Part shown: one piece after another, positions 27,557 through 36,642 of the stretch | How the letters are laid out: every line of letters starts with the position of its first letter | Numbering within the stretch: position 1 is the first letter of the stretch | NCBI RefSeq assembly: GCF_011007365.1 | Contig: NZ_WFKM01000007.1 | Span: 238,480-302,479 of the forward strand | Length of the DNA: 64,000 nt | From: Sphingobacterium sp. xlx-96 | Lineage (GTDB): Bacteria > Bacteroidota > Bacteroidia > Sphingobacteriales > Sphingobacteriaceae | Direction: 5' to 3' | The notes under the pieces: model-generated | Seen by the model: only the letters and a program-made list of their open reading frames with translations | Database searches by the model: none | What the model was told of the DNA's origin: nothing | Program-made: the position numbers and the translations under genes

Positions 27557-29020
27557 ATGAATTGTCTATTTTCTAAAATAGGTAGACTTTCATTTTTTTT
27601 CATCATTTTATTAACTATTTATTCCTGTAAAAAAGAAGGATCCATAGATGAACAAAATGAGAGTTTACAATCAGTTACCTTTAAAATTTCAGGTTTTAGT
27701 AGCTCTGATGCTTCGTTGAAAGCCTCGGGTGTAAAAAATCAAGCACAATCAAATACGAAACCTTCAAACGTACAGAATTACATCGAAGGATATTTGTATT
27801 TCTGGTCATTTAATGCAGAGAATTTAGACCCTGACATAGCTTATCAGAAGGACTTAAGCCCGATTATAACTTCAGACGGGACTAATTCTTATGTTGGGGG
27901 ATATTCATTTGAGAATTATGAAGCTATTAGCTCTCTTTCTATAAAAGGAGCTACCGAGGTTGTTGTAAAACTACCAATAGGAGGTGTAGAGAAGATAACG
28001 CAATTTGGTTTTGATACTGGGAGCTCAGATACAGGGCCTAAAGATTTTGAGATATATTATTCAATAGATGAAGGGGTAAAATACGAAGTGTTAGAGGCAA
28101 CTAATCAGTTTTTAAAGAATGGAGAAGGTGCGCCTAAGAATAGTTACACGTATCAGCTATCGGATAAAAATATTGTTGGAGCCGAGCTTTGGTTTAAATT
28201 TATCCCTAAAGCAGGCACTCGACGGGATGGCGGAGCCGAATATAAGGTATCAACAGGTACTTGGCGTTTCGACAATATTCGCTTGGTGGGTATGTCGCCC
28301 TCACAGGTAGGGAGCCCCATTAATAAGCTTCATTATTTCTTGTTTCATAAAGATAATCCCGACATTGTTGTTACAGGGAGTGTTGCTTATGAAGAAGCGT
28401 CAAGTCTCGTGTTAAACCTCGCCAAGGGAAGTTACTCGACTTTTTTTGTCTCGAATGAATCTGCTCATGATCTGCTATTGCCCGAGTCTCCCACCTTATC
28501 AAACTTTTATGTCGGAAATACTTTTGCTAATTCTAATGCCGATATTTTCGGCTATGTTGGTGATCTCGAGGTGAGTGAAGATTCCGAGATTGAGATCAGA
28601 TTGCAGCGCCTATTCAGTCAGGTAAAGTTCGAGTTTACCGATGCGGCAGATTTATCTGTCGTTGAAAAAATTGGAATCAGTCAACAACATGATCCATTTT
28701 TCTATGCGCCGTTTAGTCCGCAATTAGCAAACCCTATTCTAGATCAGAGTGATGTGGAAATTGCAGCCGATTTTAACACGAACAAGCAATTGATCTTTAA
28801 TCAGTTTATGGGTATCCATACTACAGCTGTGCCATTGAAATACGAGGTTGTCTTATATGGTGCTACAGGAGTGTTACGCACATTTCAAGTGGAGAGTACC
28901 TTAAGAAACAATATGCAACTTGTTTTTCGGGGAAATCTATTACAACAGTTAAACGTTGATGGTAAATTTCAGATTTTTAAGCAAATGGATTGGAAAGGAA
29001 ATAAGGAAGAAGGTTTCTGA
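27557..29020 (+). CDS. Large lipoprotein with FimB/Mfa2-like C-terminal part
   Basis: 487 residues. A signal peptide ends in a lipobox TIYSC (Cys24) followed by KKEG, typical of surface lipoproteins in Bacteroidota. The region up to residue about 255 looks like a beta-sandwich module (FGFDTGSSDTGPKDFEIYYS, TGTWRFDNIRLVG) seen in carbohydrate-binding lipoproteins. The rest (KLHYFLFHKDNPDIV, EIEIRLQRLFSQVKFEF) resembles Mfa2/fimbrillin-type anchor lipoproteins. It may be surface-exposed and linked to the fucosidases by position only, as a terminator separates them. Confidence 0.6.
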   Translation: MNCLFSKIGRLSFFFIILLTIYSCKKEGSIDEQNESLQSVTFKISGFSSSDASLKASGVKNQAQSNTKPSNVQNYIEGYLYFWSFNAENLDPDIAYQKDLSPIITSDGTNSYVGGYSFENYEAISSLSIKGATEVVVKLPIGGVEKITQFGFDTGSSDTGPKDFEIYYSIDEGVKYEVLEATNQFLKNGEGAPKNSYTYQLSDKNIVGAELWFKFIPKAGTRRDGGAEYKVSTGTWRFDNIRLVGMSPSQVGSPINKLHYFLFHKDNPDIVVTGSVAYEEASSLVLNLAKGSYSTFFVSNESAHDLLLPESPTLSNFYVGNTFANSNADIFGYVGDLEVSEDSEIEIRLQRLFSQVKFEFTDAADLSVVEKIGISQQHDPFFYAPFSPQLANPILDQSDVEIAADFNTNKQLIFNQFMGIHTTAVPLKYEVVLYGATGVLRTFQVESTLRNNMQLVFRGNLLQQLNVDGKFQIFKQMDWKGNKEEGF

Positions 29021-29034
29021 CCTCAAAAACATTT

Positions 29035-29084
29035 TTTAAATCAAGGTTTGTTACTTATTTTTAGAATACAAACTTTGATTTAAA
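29035..29084 (+). other. 17-bp hairpin covering the translation start of the TPM gene
   Basis: Arms 29035-29051 and 29068-29084 are complementary with a single non-Watson-Crick position and enclose a 16-nt A/T-rich loop. The right arm runs up to the A of the ATG at 29084, so the ribosome-binding region would be paired. No U-run follows, so it does not look like a terminator for the gene upstream. Confidence 0.55.
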
Positions 29085-30553
29085 TGCGTCTACAACTATC
29101 CCTGCTTACCCTTTTATTCGTTGTTGTGTGCAGGATGTCAGCGCAGGCACAGTATACAGTTCAGAACCTACCTAACCCCAAGACCGAGGGACAAAGACAT
29201 TTTGTGAGTAATCCCGATGGTATTTTGGAATCTTATACCGTATCCCAACTGAATGATATTTCGCAAAGCATCGATAGCGTGACCAAAGCAGAATATGCTA
29301 TTGTGGTGGTCAATGACTATGTAGGGGATAGCGATTTTGAATTCGCACTTGAGCTTTTTAACATTTGGGGGATAGGCAAGAAAGGTGCTGATAATGGCCT
29401 GCTGTTGTTTATTGCGAAAGACAGACATGAATACCGCTTTATATCAGGTTATGGCATGGAAGGTATTTTTCCAGATGCTTATTTAAAGCGTGTGGGTGAA
29501 AAGTACCTGGTTCCGAATTTTCGGAACGGAGATTATGATCAAGGTATAATAGAAGCTTCGCAATTTATTGAACAGGTACTGAAGTCATCCGATTCTATAG
29601 CAGAACTGGAACGACTGATGCCGGAGCCTGTATCTTTTTGGAGTTTTCGAAATGCGATCTTACTCAATACGTTATTGATGCTCGCTTTTTTTGCCGCGTT
29701 GTATCTTTATGTACACTTTATTTCAGTCCGTATATTAAAAGATACCAAAAGTAAACCCCAGCTAATAGCTCCTGTATTCTGGGGTATGGGATGTATGCTG
29801 CTATTGATGTTTATAACTCTTTTTATTTTTGTATTTATCTTTAACAATCTAGAAGAAATCTATCAAATCAAGAACCTTCCTTACTTCATGTTTATACTTC
29901 TTGCATTGATACTTGCCACGAAGATTTCAAATGGAAAAAGCAAGATCGTGGAAAGTTTTAAAGATGAAGAAGATCTACAGCGAAGCTTAAAGAGTTATGT
30001 GAAATATTTAGTCTTACCTATGTTATTGACTCCATTAGCTTGGTTTGATTTATGGGGAATCTTGAACCGGTTTCGGCGCAATGTAGGACGATTCACACCT
30101 CCTGATAATACGAACAATTGGATAAGGGTCAATCGTAGCGATAGTAAGGCCAAGCCCAATCAATACCTGGATCCTGGCCAAAAGAAAGAAGAATCAATAA
30201 AGAGCTTACGGTATGAGATATGGAAGAATACATCCAGTAATGAAGTCCGTTTATTACCTTGGGAGAAGAGTTCGCACTTTCGAGATTGCCCGCAATGTCA
30301 TTATTTTACATTAGAGGTGAATAAGACGAAGACAATTCGTTCTGCTACTTATTCCTTGTCTGGAGAAGGAGAGAAGTTTGACTCTTGCCAGAACTGTAAT
30401 TATTTTAGACATGTTGGTTTCTTCACCATACCCGTGAAAAGCAGATCGTCAAGTGGTAGTGGTTCATCTGGAGGAGGCTCGTCTTCCAGTGGCGGAGGTG
30501 GGAGCTTCGGTGGTGGCTCTTCAGGCGGTGGTGGTGCAGGAGGAAGGTGGTAA
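29084..30553 (+). CDS. TPM-domain (YgcG-like) membrane protein with Gly/Ser-rich tail
   Basis: 489 residues. After a signal peptide comes a TPM domain (about 38-175; NDISQSIDSVTKAEYAIVVV, KDRHEYRFISGYGMEGIFPD). Four hydrophobic segments lie between about residues 200 and 330. A zinc-ribbon-like pair CPQCHYF and CQNCNYF follows, then the low-complexity tail of Ser and Gly ending GGAGGRW. This is the usual architecture of YgcG-type proteins; the TPM domain is linked to photosystem repair in plants and to membrane quality control more broadly. Function here unknown. Confidence 0.88.
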   Translation: MRLQLSLLTLLFVVVCRMSAQAQYTVQNLPNPKTEGQRHFVSNPDGILESYTVSQLNDISQSIDSVTKAEYAIVVVNDYVGDSDFEFALELFNIWGIGKKGADNGLLLFIAKDRHEYRFISGYGMEGIFPDAYLKRVGEKYLVPNFRNGDYDQGIIEASQFIEQVLKSSDSIAELERLMPEPVSFWSFRNAILLNTLLMLAFFAALYLYVHFISVRILKDTKSKPQLIAPVFWGMGCMLLLMFITLFIFVFIFNNLEEIYQIKNLPYFMFILLALILATKISNGKSKIVESFKDEEDLQRSLKSYVKYLVLPMLLTPLAWFDLWGILNRFRRNVGRFTPPDNTNNWIRVNRSDSKAKPNQYLDPGQKKEESIKSLRYEIWKNTSSNEVRLLPWEKSSHFRDCPQCHYFTLEVNKTKTIRSATYSLSGEGEKFDSCQNCNYFRHVGFFTIPVKSRSSSGSGSSGGGSSSSGGGGSFGGGSSGGGGAGGRW

Positions 30554-30570
30554 TTCCTCCTGCTGAGGTA

Positions 30571-33018
30571 TTAATTTGGATCGTTGAGTAATTTATGTTC
30601 AAGATTCTGGAGCGCTTCTTTATCATTTGCCAGCATCTCCTCTATGTTTTTGAAAATTATTTTTTTTCTAACGATATTATTTTCAATGCCTTCAACTAGA
30701 ACACTGCCGCCAGATTGAACTGTTGGGCGGATACCAAAAGATATTTTGCCGTTTTCATCAAAATCTACGAATGCCAGTAGCTGTTCTGTTTGAAAGGGAA
30801 AGTTATTACCGATACTCGAGTACATGGCCTCTTCTATATTTTCTAATTGAAATTTGTCTAATAATTGAATTAGGAGTGTCGACATGTCTGACACACCTTG
30901 CATCGGAAACATTGGATATAATGTCGATATTACAGTATTCGGTTCCATATCTGCATCTAAAAAGGGCAGAATCGAAAGTACGTAGGTCTTTATCTGTCCA
31001 TCCCGTACATAATAAAAGGTTCTAGAGTTTGGACTTCCTGCCTCGACTTGTTTTAACTCATCACCCTTCCTTAGTAATTTACCTTCTTTATAGAGATCGG
31101 CTACAATATTTTCATTTTTGCTGCGGTATACTTTGATCGCTATGGGGGAATCTATTGCTGAAATCGTTAATATATCTTGCTCCAGTTGGAATGATATACG
31201 GGAAAAGAAATGCATTGCAAATAAATTGACATCAAATCCTGTCAGTTTCGAATTGGCATAGTCAATTCGGATCAGCCTTTCTCTTCCAACCATTTTATAC
31301 AATGGACCACTTATTACTTTATCGTCGAGGTAACTTGTTTTTTGCGTATAGGTATAATGGTTGTAACTTTCCAGTTGATCTATAAACTCAAACGAGTACT
31401 TATATTTCAGAACGCCATTTTCGTAGTAATCTACAAGCGGGATTTCATCTATTAAAGTGTCCAGTTTGAAATACCCATCAAAAGGTTTTTCGTCTCTAAA
31501 ATAACCTGTGTAGGAAGCCTTAGGGTTTTCTTTTATGCTGAAATCAAAATAGCTGATAGATTTCAATGCATTACCTTCGAATTCCTCTTTACTTGAAGGC
31601 CTGTTATCAATACCCTGTTTGAAGAGATTACGGGTTTTGAGTTTTCCGTCCACATAGGTTAATTTGGCATCACCTTCTTGGATAGTTCCTGACACGATTT
31701 GATTATTTTTATAAACACTTTCCTCGATGAGGTTATCCGCTTCATAAATTTTCCGATATCCTTCGCGAATACCATTTTTCATTTCATATTCCTCTTTAAT
31801 GTCTTCAAAATAGAGGTTGCTGTATACACGTTGAACCCCATTCTGCAGCCCATTTTCGTAACTAAGAATTTCATATAGATCAGCTTCATGATAGAAACTC
31901 CCGCTCCAAGGTAGCCCATTTTTGTATGTGCCTTTAGCAATAGTTTTTGAACTCTCTGTCTCTATTAATACCTCTTCATCTATTTTTACGCCCTTCTGTA
32001 ATTTAAAAGTTCTAGAGACTCCCCCCATCTCTTCCGTGAATACACCATCATAGGGTTTGTTCTCTCGATAGGTATTCCTTTGAGTCGTCTTATTATTTTG
32101 ATATATGTTGACCTCCTCTAGGGAGCCATGTGAAAACACAGAACGGTATAATGTATCCCCATTTGTATCATAGATGATAGAAATACCATGTTTTTCACCG
32201 TCTTTGTAGGGGATGTTCTCCGCAAGACTGCTCGCAAAATAGTTTTTAGTGTAATAATCTTGTTTTATATAAGATGAGGGCTGGTCGTCGTTATCATATT
32301 TTCTTTCCGAGAGGAATTTCCCGGCCTTATCCCAGTGTTTTTTATAAACCTCAGTGGTACTTCCATAGGGTGTATATACGACCTTTGTTTCACTCGCTTT
32401 GTTTCCATTATTCCAAAATACGGTAATGAAATAAAAGTCAGGTTCAGTTTTCTTTTGCTTCGTTTCATTCATCAATGTCACTGGCGTAGTTGTCTCTATA
32501 AAAGGATCTTCATCCGATAAATTACTTTCATAGTGAACTATCGGTTGTGCATAACTGAATGTGCCAGAAAACTTGTCGGCAGTTGATATATGCCCTACAG
32601 CGATTATTTTGTCATTGAAATAGGTTGTTATTTTTTCTTTCTCACCTTTACTCGAATACGTTATCTTCTGCCATAAGCTACCATCAGTGTGATAGTAATC
32701 TAATTCTCTCACCGTACTTTTATTTCGGTGCTGACGTATATCCGAATCAAATCCGTTTTCGTCATACCAGTATGCATCTCCTACATAGCTTTCCGGATTG
32801 TCAGCACGTACATAGCCCTGCATTTGGAGCAGACCATTTCGGTAATAATCCTGTAAAAAGAGCAGCTCTCCAACCTTTCTCATCGGTAAGGGACGATAAT
32901 AAGTGTGCCCGCCTTTTTTTGTTTCTTTCCAATCTTTATCAAAATAGAGCGTGTCCTGAGCTTGTATCGGGGATATTATGGTAATAACAAGTAGTAGTGA
33001 AAAAATAACTTTGAGCAT
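30571..33018 (-). CDS. Secreted protein with many YwqK/MORN-variant repeats
   Basis: 815 residues, signal peptide residues 1-20. Most of the length is a run of MORN-variant (YwqK antitoxin-like) units of about 20-25 residues, each with a YxNG-type core such as YKDGEKHGISIIYD, YKNGLPWSGSFYH, YENGLQNGVQRVY and YKNNQIVSGTIQ. The final 200 residues lack clear repeats. Such repeat proteins are common and mostly uncharacterised in Bacteroidota; no toxin partner is near. It starts 50 nt after the small cytochrome gene and may share its transcript. Confidence 0.8.
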   Translation of the reverse strand: MLKVIFSLLLVITIISPIQAQDTLYFDKDWKETKKGGHTYYRPLPMRKVGELLFLQDYYRNGLLQMQGYVRADNPESYVGDAYWYDENGFDSDIRQHRNKSTVRELDYYHTDGSLWQKITYSSKGEKEKITTYFNDKIIAVGHISTADKFSGTFSYAQPIVHYESNLSDEDPFIETTTPVTLMNETKQKKTEPDFYFITVFWNNGNKASETKVVYTPYGSTTEVYKKHWDKAGKFLSERKYDNDDQPSSYIKQDYYTKNYFASSLAENIPYKDGEKHGISIIYDTNGDTLYRSVFSHGSLEEVNIYQNNKTTQRNTYRENKPYDGVFTEEMGGVSRTFKLQKGVKIDEEVLIETESSKTIAKGTYKNGLPWSGSFYHEADLYEILSYENGLQNGVQRVYSNLYFEDIKEEYEMKNGIREGYRKIYEADNLIEESVYKNNQIVSGTIQEGDAKLTYVDGKLKTRNLFKQGIDNRPSSKEEFEGNALKSISYFDFSIKENPKASYTGYFRDEKPFDGYFKLDTLIDEIPLVDYYENGVLKYKYSFEFIDQLESYNHYTYTQKTSYLDDKVISGPLYKMVGRERLIRIDYANSKLTGFDVNLFAMHFFSRISFQLEQDILTISAIDSPIAIKVYRSKNENIVADLYKEGKLLRKGDELKQVEAGSPNSRTFYYVRDGQIKTYVLSILPFLDADMEPNTVISTLYPMFPMQGVSDMSTLLIQLLDKFQLENIEEAMYSSIGNNFPFQTEQLLAFVDFDENGKISFGIRPTVQSGGSVLVEGIENNIVRKKIIFKNIEEMLANDKEALQNLEHKLLNDPN

Positions 33019-33067
33019 GGGGGTTCTTTTGTTTACCCAAACTTAAATAAAAAACAGTTGAATTTTT

Positions 33068-33394
33068 CTATATTGTCTTCGAGTTTGCGATGACATAGGC
33101 CCTTACCAATTTTCCTTCTTCGTCACTTAGTTTCGCTTTTGGGATCATCCGTTTTACAATTTTATTCCACTGTTCAGCCGTCCTTGTTTCCGGTTGCTTT
33201 AGCTTATGGCAGTTGCCGCAGCTATTTGCAAATAGTGTTTGTCCTTGCGTGATTTGGTCTTGGTTGTACTGTGTTAGGATCTGTTCTTTAGATTCTACAG
33301 GAAGCGATCGGATGGCTTGGCTCGCTTTGGGAAAGCAGCTTGCTATCAGTAGTGTTGCCATTAGGCAAGCGATACACATGCTTAATTTATACAT
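33068..33394 (-). CDS. Small c-type cytochrome lipoprotein
   Basis: 108 residues. A lipoprotein signal with lipobox LIASC (Cys19) is followed by a single haem-binding motif CGNCHK near residue 59. A Met-containing stretch VKRMIPKAKLSDEEG near residue 81 may supply the second haem ligand. It is anchored facing the periplasm or surface and probably carries electrons; no oxidase or reductase partner is adjacent. Confidence 0.85.
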   Translation of the reverse strand: MYKLSMCIACLMATLLIASCFPKASQAIRSLPVESKEQILTQYNQDQITQGQTLFANSCGNCHKLKQPETRTAEQWNKIVKRMIPKAKLSDEEGKLVRAYVIANSKTI

Positions 33395-33455
33395 ATTACT
33401 GTTTTTAAGATAATAACAACAATTGGCTGCTTTTTGTTTTTCTATACAAATTAAA

Positions 33456-33486
33456 AAACGACTAAGTGTTGTGTACTTAGTCGTTT
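33456..33486. terminator. Terminator overlapping the asparaginase stop
   Basis: AAACGACTAAGT (33456-33467) pairs with ACTTAGTCGTTT (33475-33486), loop 7 nt. The asparaginase stop codon lies inside the right arm. On the minus strand a T-run (complement of the A-run at 33453-33458) follows the stem. Confidence 0.82.
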
Positions 33487-34493
33487 ATAGTCAGCTCCCC
33501 ACGGATATCTTTTTCTACCCAATAAGCTACACGTTCTTGGTCTTCAAATTCGCCCTGTAGATACATTAATTTGGTGATAGCGGCTTCGAAAGTCATATCG
33601 TAACCATTGAGGACACCAATCGCTTTCAATCCCTGACTTGTTTCATAGCGACCAAGTTCGACAGAACCTACTTTACACTGCGAGATATTTAAAATGTTTT
33701 TACCATTTTGTATAGCGTCTTGTAATAAATCTAGAAACCACTGGTCTGTAGTTGTATTGCCCGAGCCGAATGTTTCCATTACAATCGAGCGTACATTTGC
33801 GTTTAGTATAGCCTTGATCGTCTCGGGACGGATACCAGGAAAGAGTTTGAGTACACCGACATGGTCATCCAGCTTGTGATGACGTACCAGTTGTTTATCT
33901 GTATTATTGAGGAGAGCCTCAAAATTATATTTAAGATGTATCCCTGCTTCTACAAGAACGGGGTAGTTTGGAGAACGGAAAGCCTCAAACTTTGCGGAAT
34001 TGTATTTGAAGGCCCTGTTGCCCCTAAACAGCTTATTATCAAATAAGATACATACTTCTTGGATTACAGAGACACCGTTGTGTTTGGTCGAAGCGATTTC
34101 AAGTGCTGTCATCATGTTTTCGCGCGCATCTGTCCGGATTTCACCGATCGGTAGCTGTGATCCGGAAAGTATAACAGGCTTCTGCAGGCCTTCCAACAGA
34201 AAACTGAGGATAGAGGCACTGAAAGCCATTGTATCCGAGCCATGCAGGATTACAAAACCATCGTAGTGGTCGTAATTATCTTGGATCAGTTGCGCCATCT
34301 TCAACCATATTTCTGGATTCATATTCGATGAATCAATAATAGGGTCGAAGGAGTGTACTGTCAGCTTATAGTCTACACGACTTAGATCTGGTAGGTTACT
34401 TTTGATGAGATCAAAATCAAAAGGGATAAACGTCCCAGATTCATCCTGAACCATACCTATTGTGCCGCCTGTATATATAATGAATATGTTCAT
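33477..34493 (-). CDS. ansA: Type I L-asparaginase
   Basis: About 338 residues from the ATG at 34493; a TTG at 34511 is less likely because it would overlap TatD. The first catalytic Thr is in IYTGGTIGM at the N-terminus, the second in HGSDTMAFSAS near residue 85, with SGSQLPIGEIRTDA following. There is no signal peptide, so it is the cytoplasmic type, hydrolysing asparagine to aspartate and ammonia. It lies 7 nt after the TatD gene in one operon. Confidence 0.93.
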   Translation of the reverse strand: MNIFIIYTGGTIGMVQDESGTFIPFDFDLIKSNLPDLSRVDYKLTVHSFDPIIDSSNMNPEIWLKMAQLIQDNYDHYDGFVILHGSDTMAFSASILSFLLEGLQKPVILSGSQLPIGEIRTDARENMMTALEIASTKHNGVSVIQEVCILFDNKLFRGNRAFKYNSAKFEAFRSPNYPVLVEAGIHLKYNFEALLNNTDKQLVRHHKLDDHVGVLKLFPGIRPETIKAILNANVRSIVMETFGSGNTTTDQWFLDLLQDAIQNGKNILNISQCKVGSVELGRYETSQGLKAIGVLNGYDMTFEAAITKLMYLQGEFEDQERVAYWVEKDIRGELTIND

Positions 34494-34500
34494 GATTATT

Positions 34501-35280
34501 TTAGATGCCAAAAATTGATTTAGAGTTTAGTGTAGTTATCCGCGCTACTTCTTCGATACTGGTTTCGTGGAGATCAGCGACTTTCTCTGCGATATAGTGC
34601 AGATACGAGCTTTCATTTTCTTTTCCACGATAGGGTACAGGGGCGAGATAAGGTGCGTCTGTCTCTAGGACTAGATGATCCAGTGGAATCTCTTTTACCA
34701 CAACATCGAGTCCTGCTTTTTTGAAAGTGACCACACCACCAATCCCTAGCTTAAAGCCCAGCTCGATTGCCCGATGTGCTTGTTCCAGGTTGCCCGTGAA
34801 ACAGTGGAATATGCCGAATAACTTATCGTCCTGCAACTCGTCCAACAGTTCAAATGTCTCATCAAAAGCCTCCCGACAGTGGATATCAATCGGTAGTCCC
34901 AAGTCCTTCGCCCAAGCTACCTGTGTTCGGAATGCATCTTGTTGCCAGGCTAAAGTACTTTTGTCCCAGTAAAGGTCTATTCCGATTTCTCCGATAGCGT
35001 AGATTTTATGTTTCGCTATTGCCTTTTCGATTGTGGCCAATTCCTCTTTGTAGTTCTCCTTTACACTACAAGGATGTAGGCCTAGCATGGGGAAGCAGTG
35101 CTCCGGGTAGGCGGCTACCGTATCCATCACCGCTGCTATAGATTCGCTATCGACATTGGGTAGGAAGAGTCGCTCGATGTTGTGATCTAGACATCGTCGG
35201 ATCTGTTCCACTATCTTTTCCGTGTGTATATTATAGTAAAAATGCGTATGCGTATCGGTTAGGGTATAGGGTGATTGCAT
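34501..35280 (-). CDS. TatD-family metal-dependent hydrolase
   Basis: 259 residues, TIM-barrel DNase family. Metal ligands are visible in TDTHTHFY (residues 8-13), GEIGIDLYWD near 98, IDIHCREA near 132, FHCFTGN near 158, and ETDAPYLAP near 208. TatD proteins have 3'-5' exonuclease or DNase activity on damaged or single-stranded DNA. It is coupled with asparaginase, an arrangement I believe recurs in Bacteroidota. Confidence 0.93.
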   Translation of the reverse strand: MQSPYTLTDTHTHFYYNIHTEKIVEQIRRCLDHNIERLFLPNVDSESIAAVMDTVAAYPEHCFPMLGLHPCSVKENYKEELATIEKAIAKHKIYAIGEIGIDLYWDKSTLAWQQDAFRTQVAWAKDLGLPIDIHCREAFDETFELLDELQDDKLFGIFHCFTGNLEQAHRAIELGFKLGIGGVVTFKKAGLDVVVKEIPLDHLVLETDAPYLAPVPYRGKENESSYLHYIAEKVADLHETSIEEVARITTLNSKSIFGI

Positions 35281-35478
35281 GATCAGCTTAATTTTTAATT
35301 GCTCAAAAATAGCAAATTGTCAATAATAAGACTAATCTAAGCCCAAGAAAAGTGATTCCCTTAAAAGAATTGAGTTTTATTTTTGAAAATGTTAAAGATT
35401 TGCGTTTTATTCTCACTAAAGCTTAATAGGTTTGGCTAAGATCGGCCGCATTCTTTTGAAGACAGATCTTCATAAAAT

Positions 35479-35515
35479 AAAGAAGAGCGTCTGATTTTTT
35501 CGGACGCTCTTCTTT
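35479..35515. terminator. Strong terminator downstream of the FKBP gene
   Basis: Arms 35479-35494 and 35500-35515 pair over 16 bp with one G-U pair; the 5-nt loop is T-only. It lies 24 nt beyond the stop of the FKBP gene. The rest of the 258-bp gap up to TatD shows nothing clear. Confidence 0.88.
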
Positions 35516-35538
35516 ACTTTATGAGAATTCTACGGAAC

Positions 35539-36534
35539 TTAGTTCGTAGGCTCTGTTACTGTAGGAGCTCCCATACCAGGCATAGCTGGCGCTGGTGCGA
35601 TTCCTTGACCTTTGATAACATCAACTAACTCCACTTCAAACACCAATGGTGCGTAAGGAGGGATTTTTTGTCCTGCAGGACGGTCTCCGTAAGCTAAAGA
35701 CGAAGGAATGATAAGGGTGGCTTTTGTGCCTTTTCCAAACAATTGAAGACCTTCAGTCCATCCTTGAATAACGGGTTGGTTTCCGATACTAAAACGCAAT
35801 GGCTCAAATGTACGCATTGGATCTACAGCCAAGTTGTTTTTAGTGGCTACTTCTTTGATGGAAGAATCGAAAACAGTACCATTAGTCAACATCCCTGTAT
35901 AGTTAACAACTACAGTGTCTCCTAATGCTGGTTTAGCTCCTTTACCTTCTTCAGTGACAACATATTGTAAACCTGAAGCAGTTTTCTTAGGCTCTAATTT
36001 TTTGTCAGCGATATATTTAGAAATTTTTCCTTCTTCAGCTTTTTTCAAACCTTCTAATTCACCTTTAAAGTAACCATCGATTTGCGCATACAAGGCGGAG
36101 TCCGTCAATTGACCTTTTTTGAAGTGTTTTCTTACCTTAACAGTAAACGTAACGAACTTGTCTGCAAATTCTGGTTTTGGTTGGCCAGTTTTTGCGGCCA
36201 TGGTATCCATGTTCAATTTGAATACGGCAGAGTCACCCTCGCCCAACATTCTGAACATCGAGTTGTAGTCACCTTTGTATGCTCCAGGAATAGTGTCAGA
36301 CATAATATTTACGATCTGAGGTAAGCCTAAATCATATGTACTGTTTAGTAAAGAATCATTTTTGTCTGATTTGATTGTTAAATCAACAGATAAATAATCT
36401 CCTGCAGTAGCCTTTTCTTTGGCCACGTCGTCCACTAAATTGTACTCTAGACCACCATCACCTTTTTTGAAGCTTTGGCATGAAGCAGCTAATAACATAA
36501 CAGCTGCCGATAAAAATAATACTGATTTTTTCAT
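35539..36534 (-). CDS. FKBP-type peptidyl-prolyl isomerase lipoprotein
   Basis: 331 residues with lipobox LAASC (Cys19). Two FKBP-like regions can be read. The N-terminal one (GDYLSVDLTIKSDKNDSLLN) is divergent. The C-terminal one is canonical: GDTVVVNYTGMLTNGTVFDSS, VIQGWTEGLQLFGKG and LAYGDRPAGQKIPPYAPLVFEVEL. It assists folding of envelope proteins by proline isomerisation. The C-terminal tail is Pro/Ala rich. It stands 108 nt after NrnA and could be in the same transcript. Confidence 0.93.
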   Translation of the reverse strand: MKKSVLFLSAAVMLLAASCQSFKKGDGGLEYNLVDDVAKEKATAGDYLSVDLTIKSDKNDSLLNSTYDLGLPQIVNIMSDTIPGAYKGDYNSMFRMLGEGDSAVFKLNMDTMAAKTGQPKPEFADKFVTFTVKVRKHFKKGQLTDSALYAQIDGYFKGELEGLKKAEEGKISKYIADKKLEPKKTASGLQYVVTEEGKGAKPALGDTVVVNYTGMLTNGTVFDSSIKEVATKNNLAVDPMRTFEPLRFSIGNQPVIQGWTEGLQLFGKGTKATLIIPSSLAYGDRPAGQKIPPYAPLVFEVELVDVIKGQGIAPAPAMPGMGAPTVTEPTN

Positions 36535-36642
36535 CTATTTAAACTTGTTTTTTTAATTGTGATAAAGCTGTCCGAATTATTCTTCTTGATGATAGAAGGA
36601 ATAAATCGTGATGGTTTCATTTTATTGTTTAATACTTATTTA

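Noticed and set aside
30723..31025. 100-codon plus-strand frame inside the MORN-repeat gene
   Set aside because: Antisense to a long continuous coding region; no start context or recognisable domain.
34493..34511. TTG at 34511 as the asparaginase start
   Set aside because: It would overlap TatD by 11 nt and add six residues before the conserved N-terminal strand; the ATG at 34493 gives a 7-nt gap and a normal family N-terminus.
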